Origin: Biomphalaria glabrata
Taxonomy: Eukaryota; Mollusca; Gastropoda; Planorbidae
Length of the DNA: 64,000 bases
Direction of reading: 5' to 3'
NCBI RefSeq assembly: GCF_947242115.1
Contig: NC_074728.1
Coordinates: 20,008,542-20,072,541 of the forward strand
The position numbers and the translations under genes were made by a program. Every line of letters begins with the position of its first letter. Position 1 is the stretch's first letter. The notes beneath the pieces are model-generated. The model made no database searches and was not told the DNA's origin. It was given only the letters and a program-made list of their open reading frames with translations. This document shows positions 44,330 through 54,715 of the stretch, piece after piece.

Positions 44330-45190
44330 TCATGTACAAGAAATAATTTTGCAAAATTTCATCTTGATTCGAGATTGGGTAAGGGGTTACTGGAGTGTGA
44401 AAAAGTCAATTTTGGGGGGGAAAAAATCGATTTTTCAATTTTGGTGTAATTAAATAGGTGGACATATATTTTATAAACTGGCACCAAAAATTTTCTAAAA
44501 AATAGCATTTTTTATTGAAAAAAAGTATTTTAATGATGCATGGTAAACACGTTTTTACATTTTTTAAAAATGCAAATTCACTGTTTTTGAGTGAATGCAT
44601 TTTTTGTGACCCCTCCTGTAGAAGATTTCTAAAATCTCTGGAACTAATAGAGATAAATGTGTTAAATTTGGTGCACATATTCAGAGATAAATAATACAGA
44701 GAATCAGCTAGTTTTAATGACTTTATATGAAGAAGTTTTTAATATATGATTCTTTGAAAAACAAAATATGGATGCATTTTACATCTAAAAAAATCACCCT
44801 TTTTAAAAAAAATTATAAAATGCACAATACGAAGGAAAAATATATAAAATCTAGCTAGCTCCTTCCAGCCACCTTTATGCTTTAAGGTGTAAGTATTTTT
44901 AGCTTTGAAATTTATCTATTTTGAAAAATTTTTGAATTTTCCTATTTGAACTAATTTTTTTTTATATTCAATATAGCCGCCATTACCATGGCAACCCTGA
45001 AACATTAAACAACATTCAATATATTTATTTTTTCAATTGAGTTGTCATATGATATAATATAACAAAAGTTATTAAGTTAAAGCAAAAATTAAAAAAAAAA
45101 ATTTCGCACTCCAGTAACCCCGTGAAGGAGAAATAACGTATACAAACTTTTTACCAGACAGACAAAATGAGCTGATACAAACTTTTTTTT
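44330..45190 (+). repeat. CAGACAGAGTGAG dispersed repeat split by the MITE
   Basis: The left part 44340-44382 and the right part 45122-45190 together match 63700-63805 and 30525-30645. Blocks in order: TTTTGCAAAATTTC, ATCTTGATTCGAGATTGGG, GGAGAAATAACG, TTTTTACCAGACAGACAAAA and TGAGCTGATA. Family identity is unknown. Confidence 0.6.
44383..45121. mobile_element. MITE with GGGGTTACTGGAGTG ends
   Basis: GGGGTTACTGGAGTG at 44383-44397 is the exact inverse of CACTCCAGTAACCCC at 45107-45121. The element splits a dispersed repeat whose two halves (TTGCAAAATTTCATCTTGAT, GAGATTGGG and then GAGAAATAACGTATACAAAC) are contiguous elsewhere, for example at 63712-63765. No transposase and no certain target duplication. 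Superfamily unknown. Confidence 0.75.
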
Positions 45191-45725
45191 AAAGTAAAAA
45201 GATTGGATCAAACAGTGCTGAACATGGTAAAAACAAAAACAATAGAGAAATAAAAAGTAATTCTAAACGACTCTGCTAATTAAAATGTACTAAACACATT
45301 TTTTTTTCCTATAAACACTGTTAAATCGTTTAAGAACCCTGGCTTGTATAGGATAGATATGAGTTGAAACCAAAGCTATGAACGAGCCCTATAAATGTAA
45401 CCTTTTTGATCCAGTTGTTACCAGTTGTTTATGCTCTCTTTGAAAAGTTAAGATCTCTAGTGGATGTATTGGTTTTTTAACTGTTATCAGTAAAGTTTTT
45501 ACAATTACTGAAATGTAACTGATATGAAAGGCCACTACTTGTTATCTAACCTTTTTATGTGATATGAATTTTTTTTTTCTAAATTGTACAATCTCTTCTG
45601 TTGTTCTATGTTTAGCGAGTTCCAATTACAGCGTTGAACAAAATATAATATATGTGTCAATATTGTCGTCAATTTCAAATGTAAGGTTGAAGAGAAACTG
45701 GAGTACAAACATTTATTTTGTTTTT
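45191..45725. other. AT-rich stretch without a recognised gene
   Basis: No repeat or coding feature is recognised. Confidence 0.4.
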
Positions 45726-46198
45726 GCATGGGCGTAGCCAGGATTTTTTTCGGGGGGGGGGGGGATTTTTTTTCTCCCCCCTCCCCCCACGCCCCACGAA
45801 AAAAATATTTATATGTATTTATGTGTGTGCATGTGTACATAATCTTTATTACATTCTAACTCTTCATTCTTTTAGAAGACGTTTATTGTGCCCTAGAATA
45901 GGTTCTTCCTGGAGTTAGTGCAAAAAATTGTAGATTCCCCGCCATTGCCTGCTAAAGGAGTCTGGGGGAGCGCTAGGAGCTAAGGACTATTTCTGGTATT
46001 GAAAGCCTACAAAATTCATTTTCTGGGGTATCTACAGTGCATTTGCCTGCTATTAAAAAGTTTTATTTCAAAAACCTAATGTGCTATTCTTACTGACTTT
46101 GACATTCCCGCGCCGTTCGGCGCATTTGCCGTCAAGCTGTTTCCACTAAAATCTGTCACTAGTAATGTCTGAAACCTCTTCCAACCTGCTCTAAGGAC

Positions 46199-46425
46199 CT
46201 CCATGAATGTGTGGCGCCAAGTTGTACTAGGATGTCATCGCAACTCTTCTTATGCGTAATTTATTTTGTCGGAGAACATGTCCCACAAACCTCATGCGAT
46301 GCACTGTCACAATCTTACTAAGGGGTCAACTCCCAGTTCGGCATAGGAATTCCTTGATTTAGACCCGATCTCTATAACTGACTCCTAAAATCTGTCTTAG
46401 CCATCTTTGTTGAGCCACATTTAGT
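46199..46425 (-). pseudogene. LINE reverse transcriptase tail, second copy
   Basis: Homologous to 7941-8190 but with a roughly 35-bp deletion near 46230. The minus strand shows VHRMRFVGHVLRQNKLRIRR, the tail motif of RTE/CR1-like proteins. The frame is broken. Confidence 0.6.
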
Positions 46426-47210
46426 CTTTTTCAATTACGGCATCCACTGCAGTTTATTAATGAAGCCCCGCCACTGGTAGAAATGTGCAACCTCTCTTGA
46501 ATACGCTCTTGGACTTAGGTGACTGTGGTTTACTTTAGATTTTATATCGAAAAGTGAAATTTTATCGTCAAAATCATCTGTTGGGGGTTTTAAACTAAAA
46601 AAATCTCTGGAGGTTTTTTTTTTTTTTTTATTCAAAACCCCATTTAGCTACGGTAATAGAATTTAGTAACTGTAGTTTGCTTTAGAATAATATTGTAGAT
46701 AGAGGTTTTCCACCTCAAAATGCTCTGTAGGGGATCTTAAACTCAAAACCATCTGGATGGGATTTTAAACTTTAAAAAAAAAGCCATCTATAGGAGAGGG
46801 GTTTAATTTAAACTCCAAACCCCCAATTGGATTGGCTCAAATAATTTTAGTGTGTAATTTGCTTTTATTCTTACACAGAAGATTATTTTTTAGCTTCAAA
46901 CCCCGCTGGTGGGAGGGGGGGGGGGAATTTAAACTCAAAACCCCTTTGGCTACGCTCATAGATTTTAGAGTGAGTAATTTGCTTTTTTTTATATTGAAGA
47001 GGTACTTTTTAGCTTCAAACTCCACTGGAGGGGCATTTAAACTAAAAAAACCTTTGACAACACTCATAACATTTTGAGTGTATAATTTGATTTGATTTTA
47101 TTTTTAAAGGGGTATTTTTTACCGCTGAAGGGGGGTTAAAACTTAAAGCTGAGTCAAAACTCATTTAGCTACACTCATAACATGTTGAGTGCGTAATTTG
47201 CTTTTTTTAG

Positions 47211-47425
47211 AGGCCGCCGAAAGGGGAAAAGACGCTATTAGTTTTGTGCGAAATGTCAATCCGTCTGTCCGTCTGTCCGTCCGTTCCGTTTAGATCTCGT
47301 AAACTAGAAAAGATATTGAAAATCTCAATATTTTAGACCATTCAAAGTTCTGATGTAACGGCTACTTTTTTTTTTCTGAAAGCGAAAAAATCTAATTTTT
47401 AAAATCAGTTATGCAAGCAGTTTTT
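47211..47425 (+). repeat. GGGGAAAAGACGCTATTAG dispersed repeat, copy 2
   Basis: Block order is identical to 31765-31995, including a GTCCGTCTGTCC tract. The two copies are about 80-85 percent alike by eye. Confidence 0.8.
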
Positions 47426-47615
47426 TAAAGAGAAAAAGATATTTAGTATGCATTATAAGTTAGACCTAAATTAACACGAATAGTAATCTTGTAAACGTCA
47501 TTTTCGTGAACTTATTGCAGAAATACATTCTCTTATTCTCTTTTTGAACATTCGAATAAGAGATTGATCCTTTTCAAAACGATTACATCTATTATAAGAC
47601 TTCAGTTAGGCCAGG

Positions 47616-47885
47616 AGAGGCGCGGTAGCTGAGCGGTAAAGCGCTTGGCTTCCGAACCGGGGGCCCCGGGTTCGAATCCTGGTGAAGACTGGGATTTTCA
47701 ACTTCGGAATCCTTAGGTGCCTCTCAGCCCACCCAGCTCCAATGGGTACCTTATATTAGTTGGGGAAAAGTAAAGGCGGTTGGTCGTTGTGTTGGCTACA
47801 TGACATCCTCGTTAACCGTAGGCCACAAAAACAGATGAACTTTACATCATCTGCCCTATAGACCACAAAGTCTGAAAGGGGAACT
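47616..47885 (+). repeat. tRNA-derived SINE, reference copy
   Basis: This is the best-preserved copy in the window. The head GGCGCGGTAGCTGAGCGGTA holds an A box, and CGGGTTCGAATCCTGG is a perfect B box. The anticodon region reads TTGGCTTCCGAACC. A body of about 190 bp without tRNA similarity follows (GAAGACTGGGATTTTCAACT, AAGTAAAGGCGGTTGGTCGT, GCCCTATAGACCACAAAGTC) and ends CTGAAAGGGGAAC with no long A tail. The head is likely from a tRNA-Arg or tRNA-Ser type gene. The folding does not decide between them. Confidence 0.92.
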
Positions 47886-48073
47886 AGTTAGGCCAGGTTC
47901 ACATCTAACTTTGAATTCACTTGCACCTATCCTTTGATCTGCTGTACCGTTGGGGCACTACACAAGATCTGTCAATCTTCTTTCTCCATTCTTATCTCTC
48001 ATTTGTCTTTGATATAATTTCATTTGGATGTTTTTTCTGAAAATATTGAAGCCTGCCTGAGTGGACCACTCGG

Positions 48074-48126
48074 GGGGCCGATTTTGAGTTTGTGTTTCCA
48101 CACAAACTGTCTTTGTAATCTTGTTT
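48074..48126 (+). repeat. GGGGGCCGATTTTGAG repeat block
   Basis: It shares GGGGGCCGATTTTGAGTTTG and ACACAAACTGTCTTTGTAA with 33084-33130. Its family is unknown. Confidence 0.5.
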
Positions 48127-48654
48127 TATATTGAAGAGGTATATTTTAGCTTCAAACTCTACTGGAGAAATGGGGGGGGTGTAAACTCAAAACCTCTTTG
48201 GCTACGCTCATAGAATTTGCTTTTTTTATATTGAAGAGGGGGTTTCTCGTAAATTTTAGAGGGGGTTTTAAAATCAAAATCTTCTTTAACTCTGCTCTTG
48301 GAATTTGGGGATTGTCGTTTGCATTTTTTTTTTGTTTTATTTTATTGAAGAGGGGGATTTAAATGTAAAATCCCCTGTTAGGGGGTTTTAAACTCAAACC
48401 CCCCTGGTAGAGGGTTTTTAACTCGAACCCCCTGGTAGAGTGTTTTCAACTCAAAACTCCCTAGGTTGTGCTGGGGCAAGTGATGGTTTACTTTTAAAAT
48501 CTCACCTAAAATAAACAAAATCAAAGCAAAAAATCAGTCACTAAAGTCCGTCCATCCTCCCTTCGGGGGGAGGGGAAATTCATTTCGGGGGGGGGGGGTT
48601 GAACCCCCGACTCCCCCCCCCCTGGCTACACCCATGACGTTTTGTGTTTTGTTA

Positions 48655-48885
48655 CTTTCTAATTCACAATAGCAAAGCACATTTTTTCAAGGCTAATAAA
48701 GATTATTATTATTATTATGTTAGAAACGAACCAGTATTCATTCTCTGTCGCTGCCAGGGTTGAGTTTCGTTAAAGGGAAACAAAATTGATCGTAGTCCCT
48801 TTATCGGTTTCCACAGAGGAATTTTCTGGTGATCTGGCAGGTCTGCTGCAGTACCGCCCCATGACAGGCAACGAGAATGTTCCTA
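48655..48885. repeat. LINE-like ATT tail and dispersed repeat
   Basis: CAAGGCTAATAAAGATTATT and an ATT microsatellite (48702-48717) look like a LINE or SINE 3' end. They are followed by the 48718-48880 copy of the repeat at 17016-17170. Confidence 0.6.
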
Positions 48886-50270
48886 GGAATGTTAAGGGCC
48901 TTGAAAGTATCTGTGAGGTCAGTAGTCATTATCCCCTCAGTTTATATAACGATTGTTATTTTAGACAACTTTCCTAACCGTTTGATCTCCAAGCTTAGGT
49001 TCCCATATTTCCTTTGTTTTTCCTTTTCGGTTTTTCTTATATTATAGGGATAGTGGTACGGTGATGTCAATGATGGTAAGTTTTTTTTTTTTTCTTGTTT
49101 TTTTTTTTTTATGAACAGCAGATCGGCCATTAAAAATATATCGTTTTGTCAATCAAAATAGGCCCATCTCAGTACAACAGATGATCGGTTAACTTGAGAA
49201 CCTCTTGTTGCGAGTATTTGCTCTAATGATGAGTATGACTATGAATTAAATTAGGTGTTAAAGACAGGTGTTGGTGTATTAGTTTTGCAACTTGGCTATG
49301 GCGACCTGGGTAGGCAGATTATCATAAGGATGAACATCCTGCCAGCATTTGTTCAAGTGACTATACCGCATTTTTGCATTTTCGACATTTGACAACAACA
49401 TACAGTTTTAGGTTAATATTATTCTTCACATTATTATTTTTAACCCTTAAAACGCGTGTGGTAGTTTATTTATTGTAATTCCATTTTGTATGCACTCATT
49501 TTAAAACAGCTCAGCACTTTAAGGGTTAATACTATTATGAATTAAGTACTTTATAATCTAGAACAAAAAGCGTATTTACTTAGTTATGTTTAGGCAAAGA
49601 TTGATGATGACTGCTTTATGATAAAGATAAGATAAAAATCGTCCTAAGTAAACAGTCAAACCTGACAGATTTTCCATGTACGGACTAAACCTTTTGCCAG
49701 GCTAACAAGGATTAGTTTTAAATTCTATTCTATCTCTTGATACCACAGTTTCTTGAGCTCGTAGGATTGTAGATCTAGCATAACAATAGTCAGCCTTTGA
49801 ATTGTGTGCGTTCAATTCAATAGGAATTTTCAGCTGAAGGTAGGCTGCACTGTTAAAGTAAGAGTGTTAAAGTACTTGTTCTAAGCCTACAATTAAACCA
49901 CTTTTAACTAAATTAGACACATAGAGTGTAATAGGAATAAGTTTTATCCACTACTACTTCAGCGTAAACATAGGAACTAATAATCGTCCTAAAAAAAATA
50001 ATAAACTGGATGGACAACGTAAAAGAATGGGGCCGGCCTATTTCTTGATATCCCGTTAAGAACAGCTGCTGAGCGGGAAACGTGTAGGAAATGGATATAT
50101 ATATATATGGATACTTGCAAAGAAACAATTCGGAGTTTAAATTAGATAGAAAATCAATAAAGGGTTATTTGACGTGACATCCTTAGCTCATCGCGCCCTA
50201 AGACTCGTGACCTAGCGACGCCTCTGTTCTCAGATATATATAAAATTTGAGTAAATTAAATTACTATTCT
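48886..50270. other. AT-rich stretch without a recognised gene
   Basis: T runs lie at 49082-49114. No domain, SINE or transposon end is recognised in these 1.4 kb. Confidence 0.45.
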
Positions 50271-50275
50271 TTTTC

Positions 50276-50620
50276 TAGTCAGCTTTTTTCTGCTGAGCTG
50301 TCAGCTTTTTTGCAGACTGTCCCAATGAAAAATAGTGTGCTGTTCTCTTCCATTTTTCAGCACTGCTGTACAGGGTGTTGGTTATTTTGGGCTGTAGTGA
50401 TAATAGGGTCTGCCTAAGGTGGATAAGAATGGGGCATTCAAAAAGGATGTGGGTTATTGTTTCATAAGAGTGGATGGGCGCATTGGGTACAAAGGGTTAG
50501 GTGTATGGGATTTATTTTGTTAAGGTGGTAATTTAACAGAAGTGTGTGTCCTGTTCTTAGTTGGAAGATTGTTGATTGCTCGTTGCGTGGGAGGAAGTTA
50601 ATACTGTCCACTTTGTTTCC
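50276..50620 (-). pseudogene. LINE 3' end, homologous to 39568-39905
   Basis: It shares GCTGAGCTGTCAGCTTTTTT, GTACAGGGTGTTGGTTAT, GGGTCTGCCTAAGGTGGAT and GTGTGTGTCCTGTTCTTAGT with the 39.6-kb LINE. On the minus strand these encode the region after the RNase H domain. Frames are broken. It ends only 40 bp before the glycosyltransferase splice acceptor, so it lies in the presumed intron. Confidence 0.7.
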
Positions 50621-50664
50621 CAGTAGTAATTAGTAATAAAATGGTTTTATATAATTCCAGATTA

Positions 50665-51696
50665 ATGGCAGCGTCTGCTAAAGTGAGTGGACATTTTATT
50701 TTCTTAATTGTGGCGTACGGAGCAGTGACTGTTTTACTTTTCTTTAATACATATGGTTTAAGCAAGAAAAAGTATGCAGAGAAAGGGAACTTCTCCGAGC
50801 CTAACACTCGCTCTGCCTACTTAGAGTTCAGTGACAGACCTAGCAGCCTAGACTTCAATGAAGGGCCTAGCAGCCTAGACGTCGATCCCCGAGACTTAAA
50901 AAGTGTATTTCTTCAAATGGATACCATTCTAAATGAGGAGAAAAGATCGATCCTGTCGTTTCTATCTCAGCCAATAATCAACAATCATAACTTCACTTAC
51001 CTACATAACCCTGAGAGAAAATGTATCGATACTAGGACTGAAACATTAATTGTCGTGCCGTCTGCTCCGGAAAATTTTCAAAACCGTGAAAATATACGAA
51101 ACGGTGATTACGGTAATTTCACCAGAAATAGTGGAAATCAAGCCCAGCTTTTGTTTTTCATCGGGCAGACGAAATCAAATGAGACGCAGCATAAGATCAA
51201 CAATGAATCGCAAACGCATAACGACATCGTGCAAGTGTCGTTTGATGACATCTACCACAATATTCGATTAAAAGCGGTATCGATGCTTAAATGGACCAGC
51301 ACGTTTTGCCGCCAGGCGAATTACGTCGTAAGAGTCGACGACGACATACACGTTAATCTGACGTCAGTCCTGGAGGCTACGAAGAAAGCGCATTCAAACT
51401 ATTTCAATTTCATTCTAGGCCGTCTGAGGTTCAACGATTCGCCTTTGAGAAAAAAAGGAAAAGTATATCTGTCACGTGAGGAATATCCAGACGCGTTCTT
51501 CCCGCCTTTTGCGCTGGGTGGGCTTTTGAGCTACCCGATACTGACCGTGCAACTTCTGTACCAGGCAGCACTGAGAGTGAAGCCTATTTGGTTGGATGAC
51601 GTGTTTATCACGGGATTGTGTGCGCAAAAAATGGGAGTAAAGCTGTTAAGTGATCCTGCCTTTGCATTTAAACATAACGGTCAGTGGGCACACTAG
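50665..51696 (+). CDS. Beta-1,3-galactosyltransferase-like protein (GT31), paralogue 2
   Basis: The product is 343 residues if translation starts at the Met at 50665, four bases after a splice-acceptor-like TTATATAATTCCAG. It is a Golgi type II membrane enzyme: short cytosolic N-terminus, anchor at 11-27 (FIFLIVAYGAVTVLLFF), stem to about 75, then the GT31 domain. Landmarks: PIINNHNFTYLHNPERKC (103-120), LIVVPSAPENFQNRENIR (128-145), LLFFIGQT (162-169), RVDDDIHVN (223-231, metal-binding DDD 225-227), FPPFALGGLLSYPI (279-292) and WLDDVFITGLC (309-319). Sequons lie at N42, N109, N151, N172, N180 and N231. The catalytic part is very similar to paralogue 1, while the stem differs (it has a PSSLDFNEG/PSSLDV direct repeat). 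The single coding exon looks complete. The intron is in the 5' leader. Confidence 0.88.
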   Translation: MAASAKVSGHFIFLIVAYGAVTVLLFFNTYGLSKKKYAEKGNFSEPNTRSAYLEFSDRPSSLDFNEGPSSLDVDPRDLKSVFLQMDTILNEEKRSILSFLSQPIINNHNFTYLHNPERKCIDTRTETLIVVPSAPENFQNRENIRNGDYGNFTRNSGNQAQLLFFIGQTKSNETQHKINNESQTHNDIVQVSFDDIYHNIRLKAVSMLKWTSTFCRQANYVVRVDDDIHVNLTSVLEATKKAHSNYFNFILGRLRFNDSPLRKKGKVYLSREEYPDAFFPPFALGGLLSYPILTVQLLYQAALRVKPIWLDDVFITGLCAQKMGVKLLSDPAFAFKHNGQWAH

Positions 51697-51872
51697 TTAG
51701 GTCAGTGACCTTTGATATGATTCGTAGAGAGTATATCAACAAAATATCTGTACAATTATAGTAGCAGCCCTTTCTGTTTAACAACCGTTCTGGTTAGAAC
51801 ATGTTTTCAATTTTAAAGAATACTGAGATTTGAAACAATCATACCTGTTGGGAATCAAGGTATAAAAAAAGT

Positions 51873-52130
51873 GAAGTTCCCCTTTCAGACCTTGTGGCAG
51901 GCGATGTAAAGGTCAGATGTTTCTGTGGCCTACGGATAACGAGAGTAGCATGTGGCCAGCACAACGACCAACCGCCTTTACTTTTCCTCAACTAATGTCA
52001 AGTACCCATTCGAGCTGAGTGGACTCAGAGGCGCCGAAAGATCTCAAAATTTAAAAAAAAGTCTTCATCTGGATTCAAACCCTAGAATTCCGGTTCGGAA
52101 GCCTAGCACTTTACCGCTCGGCTTAAGGGA
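51873..52130 (-). repeat. tRNA-derived SINE
   Basis: The inverted copy runs from AAGTTCCCCTTTCAGACCTT to GTTCGGAAGCCTAGCACTTT and ACCGCTCGGC. The B box is slightly changed (GGATTCAAACCCTAG). It lies 180 bp downstream of the paralogue 2 stop codon. Confidence 0.9.
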
Positions 52131-52395
52131 ATCAAGGTCTAAAGAGAGCTAAATATTCGAGTAGCTTTAAAAAAAAGACGTAACAATTTCCTTCTCTGGG
52201 AGGACTTATTTTCTTACCACCTTGTCGTCATCAATTGTGTATTGTTTTGTTTTTTTTGTTTTGTTTTTTGCACATTGTAGATAACTTAGTAAATCAACAT
52301 TTTCAACCACCTTAAACCGTAGATTCCGTTTGGTCTACATTTACAACGATATTTAAATTAAATGTATGTATACTTTCAAGAAATAGGGTAATCAT
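52131..52395. other. AT-rich spacer
   Basis: A TTTTG-rich tract near 52240-52270. Nothing else recognised. Confidence 0.4.
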
Positions 52396-52399
52396 TTTA

Positions 52400-52735
52400 G
52401 GATTGTAGAGACGGTATGAGATCATCGTTCGGAACCCAGGATGATCTGCTAACTACTGTCAAACAACGCAAACAAAAACTCTAAGGCCATATCACAAGGT
52501 TCTCAGGGCTCGCAAAAAAATTCCTTCAGGGAGAGGTACCAGGAAAAAGAGGAAGAAGCAGACAGAGAAAGTGATGGAAAGACAACATAAAGACAACATA
52601 AAAAAAATTGACATGCCTGCCATTGAAAGAGATTCTATCAAAATTAAAAGATAAAGAGGGATGGAGAAAGACGGTCAAAGGATCTTGTGTGGTGCCCCAA
52701 TGGTCCAACAGACTAAGGGATAGGTGAAGCTGAAG
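52400..52735 (+). pseudogene. LINE protein C-terminus, relic
   Basis: Translations give GHITRFSGLAKKFLQGEVPG followed by KRGRSRQRKWWKDNI. Then, after a short insertion, they give LPLKEILSKLKDKEGWRKTV followed by KGSCVVPQWSNRLRDR and a stop. This matches the GHVTRSSGLSKTILQGTVxG...WEDNI...VVPQRPxRLRDR end of a widespread invertebrate LINE protein. At least one frame change and an in-frame stop break it. Confidence 0.65.
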
Positions 52736-52960
52736 GATACATTTCATACTGCAAATCTAGAACACTTGCATTTGATTTGATTTCATTGTTTCTAACATAA
52801 ATTCAGAAATAAAGATCATTACGTCCAAGCCCAAAACCTCCCCGTAGGAAGGCAAGGGGTGTCAGCAGCCAGGGTTTAAATTCAGGTCCATCATGATCAT
52901 TGAAGTAGCAACCATGGCTGGAAGGGGTTATGCTCTGATGCATTTCACGTCTCGATAGAC

Positions 52961-53157
52961 CAGCGGTTCTCAACCTTTTGAGCTCGGCGACCCCTTTTTA
53001 TAATCCCCCACTCTGTCGCGACCCCCCAGCCGACACACACATACAACAATAGAAGAGTAGGCAATAATAATCCATATTTTCGATGGTCTTAGGCGACCCT
53101 AGGCAAATGGTCAATCGACCCCCAAGGGGGTCGCGACCCACAGGTTGAGAACCCCTG
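52961..53157 (+). mobile_element. Small hAT-like element with perfect 8-bp duplication
   Basis: It is a 197-bp element with ends CAGCGGTTCTCAACCTTTTG and CAGGTTGAGAACCCCTG. CGATAGAC flanks both sides (52953-52960 and 53158-53165). Blocks CGGCGACCCCTTTTTATAA and GGGGGTCGCGACCC mark the family. Confidence 0.93.
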
Positions 53158-53184
53158 CGATAGACAACTTTTTCCCTGTACAGC

Positions 53185-53305
53185 TTCTTGTATGACTAAG
53201 AGGCCAATCCTTCATACACAGCTTCGGTCACAGGTTGGGCATCTGTAATCACCAGGCAGTTTTTTTTTCACCCTTCTTTCTTCTTCTGTTGTGTAAGATT
53301 TCTAA
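53185..53305 (-). pseudogene. LINE zinc-finger tail, second copy
   Basis: The minus strand encodes PGDYRCPTCDRSCV before a stop, matching the finger at 33830-33975. It has no 45-bp array. The frame is broken. Confidence 0.65.
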
Positions 53306-53409
53306 AGACATGGAAAGGTTTTTATTAGTGCCTCTGTATGTTCGCACACACTTTGAACACTCATTATGAAAACTTTTCCCCTCACCATATGTGACTTATT
53401 AGTTCCTCG

Positions 53410-53908
53410 CAGGGGCGGGCTGGCTATATGGGCATTCGGGCAAATGCCCGGTGTGCCGGTACCCAAATGGGCTGGTAGGGCCACGAAAGGGCCGCATGGA
53501 TGCCATTATACCAGGCATCCAATTGTTAAACCCTTATACACACTTTATAAAAGGGCCCTCTGAGTGTTGTGTTAAACATAACGTTCGCAGACTCTACAGT
53601 GTAATACTATTTTGTTGTAACACATGTACCTGATATTGTGATACACTACATCCGTAGACAGTGCTATTAGTAGGCTTCATCCTTTTAGGGCCTACACATT
53701 TAGCGATTAAAAAGCAACATAAGGCATATATTTGTATAAAGATTTAGAGTTCACTGTATGCATGGCATATCAACACATTATCAAAATTAACATAATGACT
53801 TAGAGGTCAGGTAGGCTAGGTCTAGAATGCCATCATGTGATATACAAGTTATGGGCCGGATTGTATAGAAATGCCCGGGGGCCAATTTCGACACCCAGTC
53901 CGCCCTTC
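53410..53908. mobile_element. hAT-like element, CAGGGGCGGGCTGG family
   Basis: It is a 499-bp element that begins CAGGGGCGGGCTGGCTAT and ends ACCCAGTCCGCCCTTC, imperfect inverted ends. GTTCCTCG lies directly before (53402-53409) and after (53909-53916), a perfect 8-bp duplication. GGGCAAATGCCCGG near the left and ATGCCCGGGGGCC near the right are inverse subterminal blocks. No transposase. Confidence 0.88.
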
Positions 53909-53916
53909 GTTCCTCG

Positions 53917-54379
53917 TCAGAATGAAACCTAAGTTAAAACTACAAGACACAAAAGCTTTTCAATCAAAAGGTCAAGTTTCCACCAATAGATTAATTCAGT
54001 GTAATAAAATGTACCTATTGAAAGATCTAGCTAATCAAAAACTTAAAAACCTAACTTCCTGAACCTAAAAACATAATTTCACACATATTTTTTTTTTGGT
54101 TGGGGTGGGGGGAATAACAATAATAATTATTTTGTTAAATCCTGTCTTGAAGCGAGTTGTGTCCGTGTAATGTCACACTATCACAGTGACGTTCTATGAC
54201 TATCGATTAATAAATAAAATTTTCCAATTAGCCAGGAAAACCTGTTTGCACTGGTGTTCAAGGTCAAACGGAAAGGTACGTATAGAGCCGTCAAGGTCTA
54301 CCCACTTTATGTCCGGCAATTAAACTCCGTTAATCTCTAAAAGACAGTGTCGTGGAAATTATAGGCCTATATCTATATT
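53917..54379. other. Sequence without a recognised gene
   Basis: A 63-codon frame crosses the element boundary and is not convincing. Nothing else is recognised. Confidence 0.4.
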
Positions 54380-54652
54380 GGGGGCGCGGTGGCTGAGTGG
54401 TTTAGCGCTTGGCTTCCGAACCTGGGGTCCTGTGTTCGAATCTCGGTGAAGACTGGGATTTTGAATTTCGGGACTTTTTAGGGCGCCCCTGAGTCCACCC
54501 AAATCTAGTGGGTACCTGACTTACTTGGGGGAAGTAAAGGCGGTTGGTCGTTGTGCTGGCCACATGACACCCTGCTCGTTAACCGTTGGCCAAAGAAACA
54601 GATGACCTTAACATCATCTGCCCTATAGATCGCAAGGTCTGTAAGGGGAAAT
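54380..54652 (+). repeat. tRNA-derived SINE, near full length
   Basis: The head GGGGGCGCGGTGGCTGAGTG, a B box TGTTCGAATCTCGG, body and tail (CGCAAGGTCTGTAAGGGGAA) are all present. Confidence 0.9.
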
Positions 54653-54715
54653 TTACTTACTTTTATATATATATCTATACTAGACAGATATTACCTGCTG
54701 CCCATATAGTCACTG

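Larger units (their letters stand above)
45729..48636. mobile_element. Large TGGGCGTAGCCAGG element with nested insertions
   Basis: The left end is TGGGCGTAGCCAGGATTTTT and the right end, inverted, is CCTGGCTACACCCATG at about 48621-48636. Both ends carry long G or C runs. The interior is a degenerate tandem array (46430-47205 and 48120-48480) of a roughly 110-bp unit with TTTAAACTCAAAACCC, TTTGGCTACGCTCATAGA, GTAATTTGCTTTTT and TATTGAAGAGG. A LINE tail (46199-46425), a dispersed repeat (47211-47425) and a SINE (47616-47885) lie inside. The 60865-61303 copy is a 439-bp deletion form. The pairing of these two ends is inferred. Confidence 0.6.

Noticed and set aside
47616-47700. Functional tRNA gene
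   Set aside because: The A and B boxes are good, but the anticodon and acceptor stems do not pair, and the same head recurs in many SINE copies with a shared non-tRNA body.
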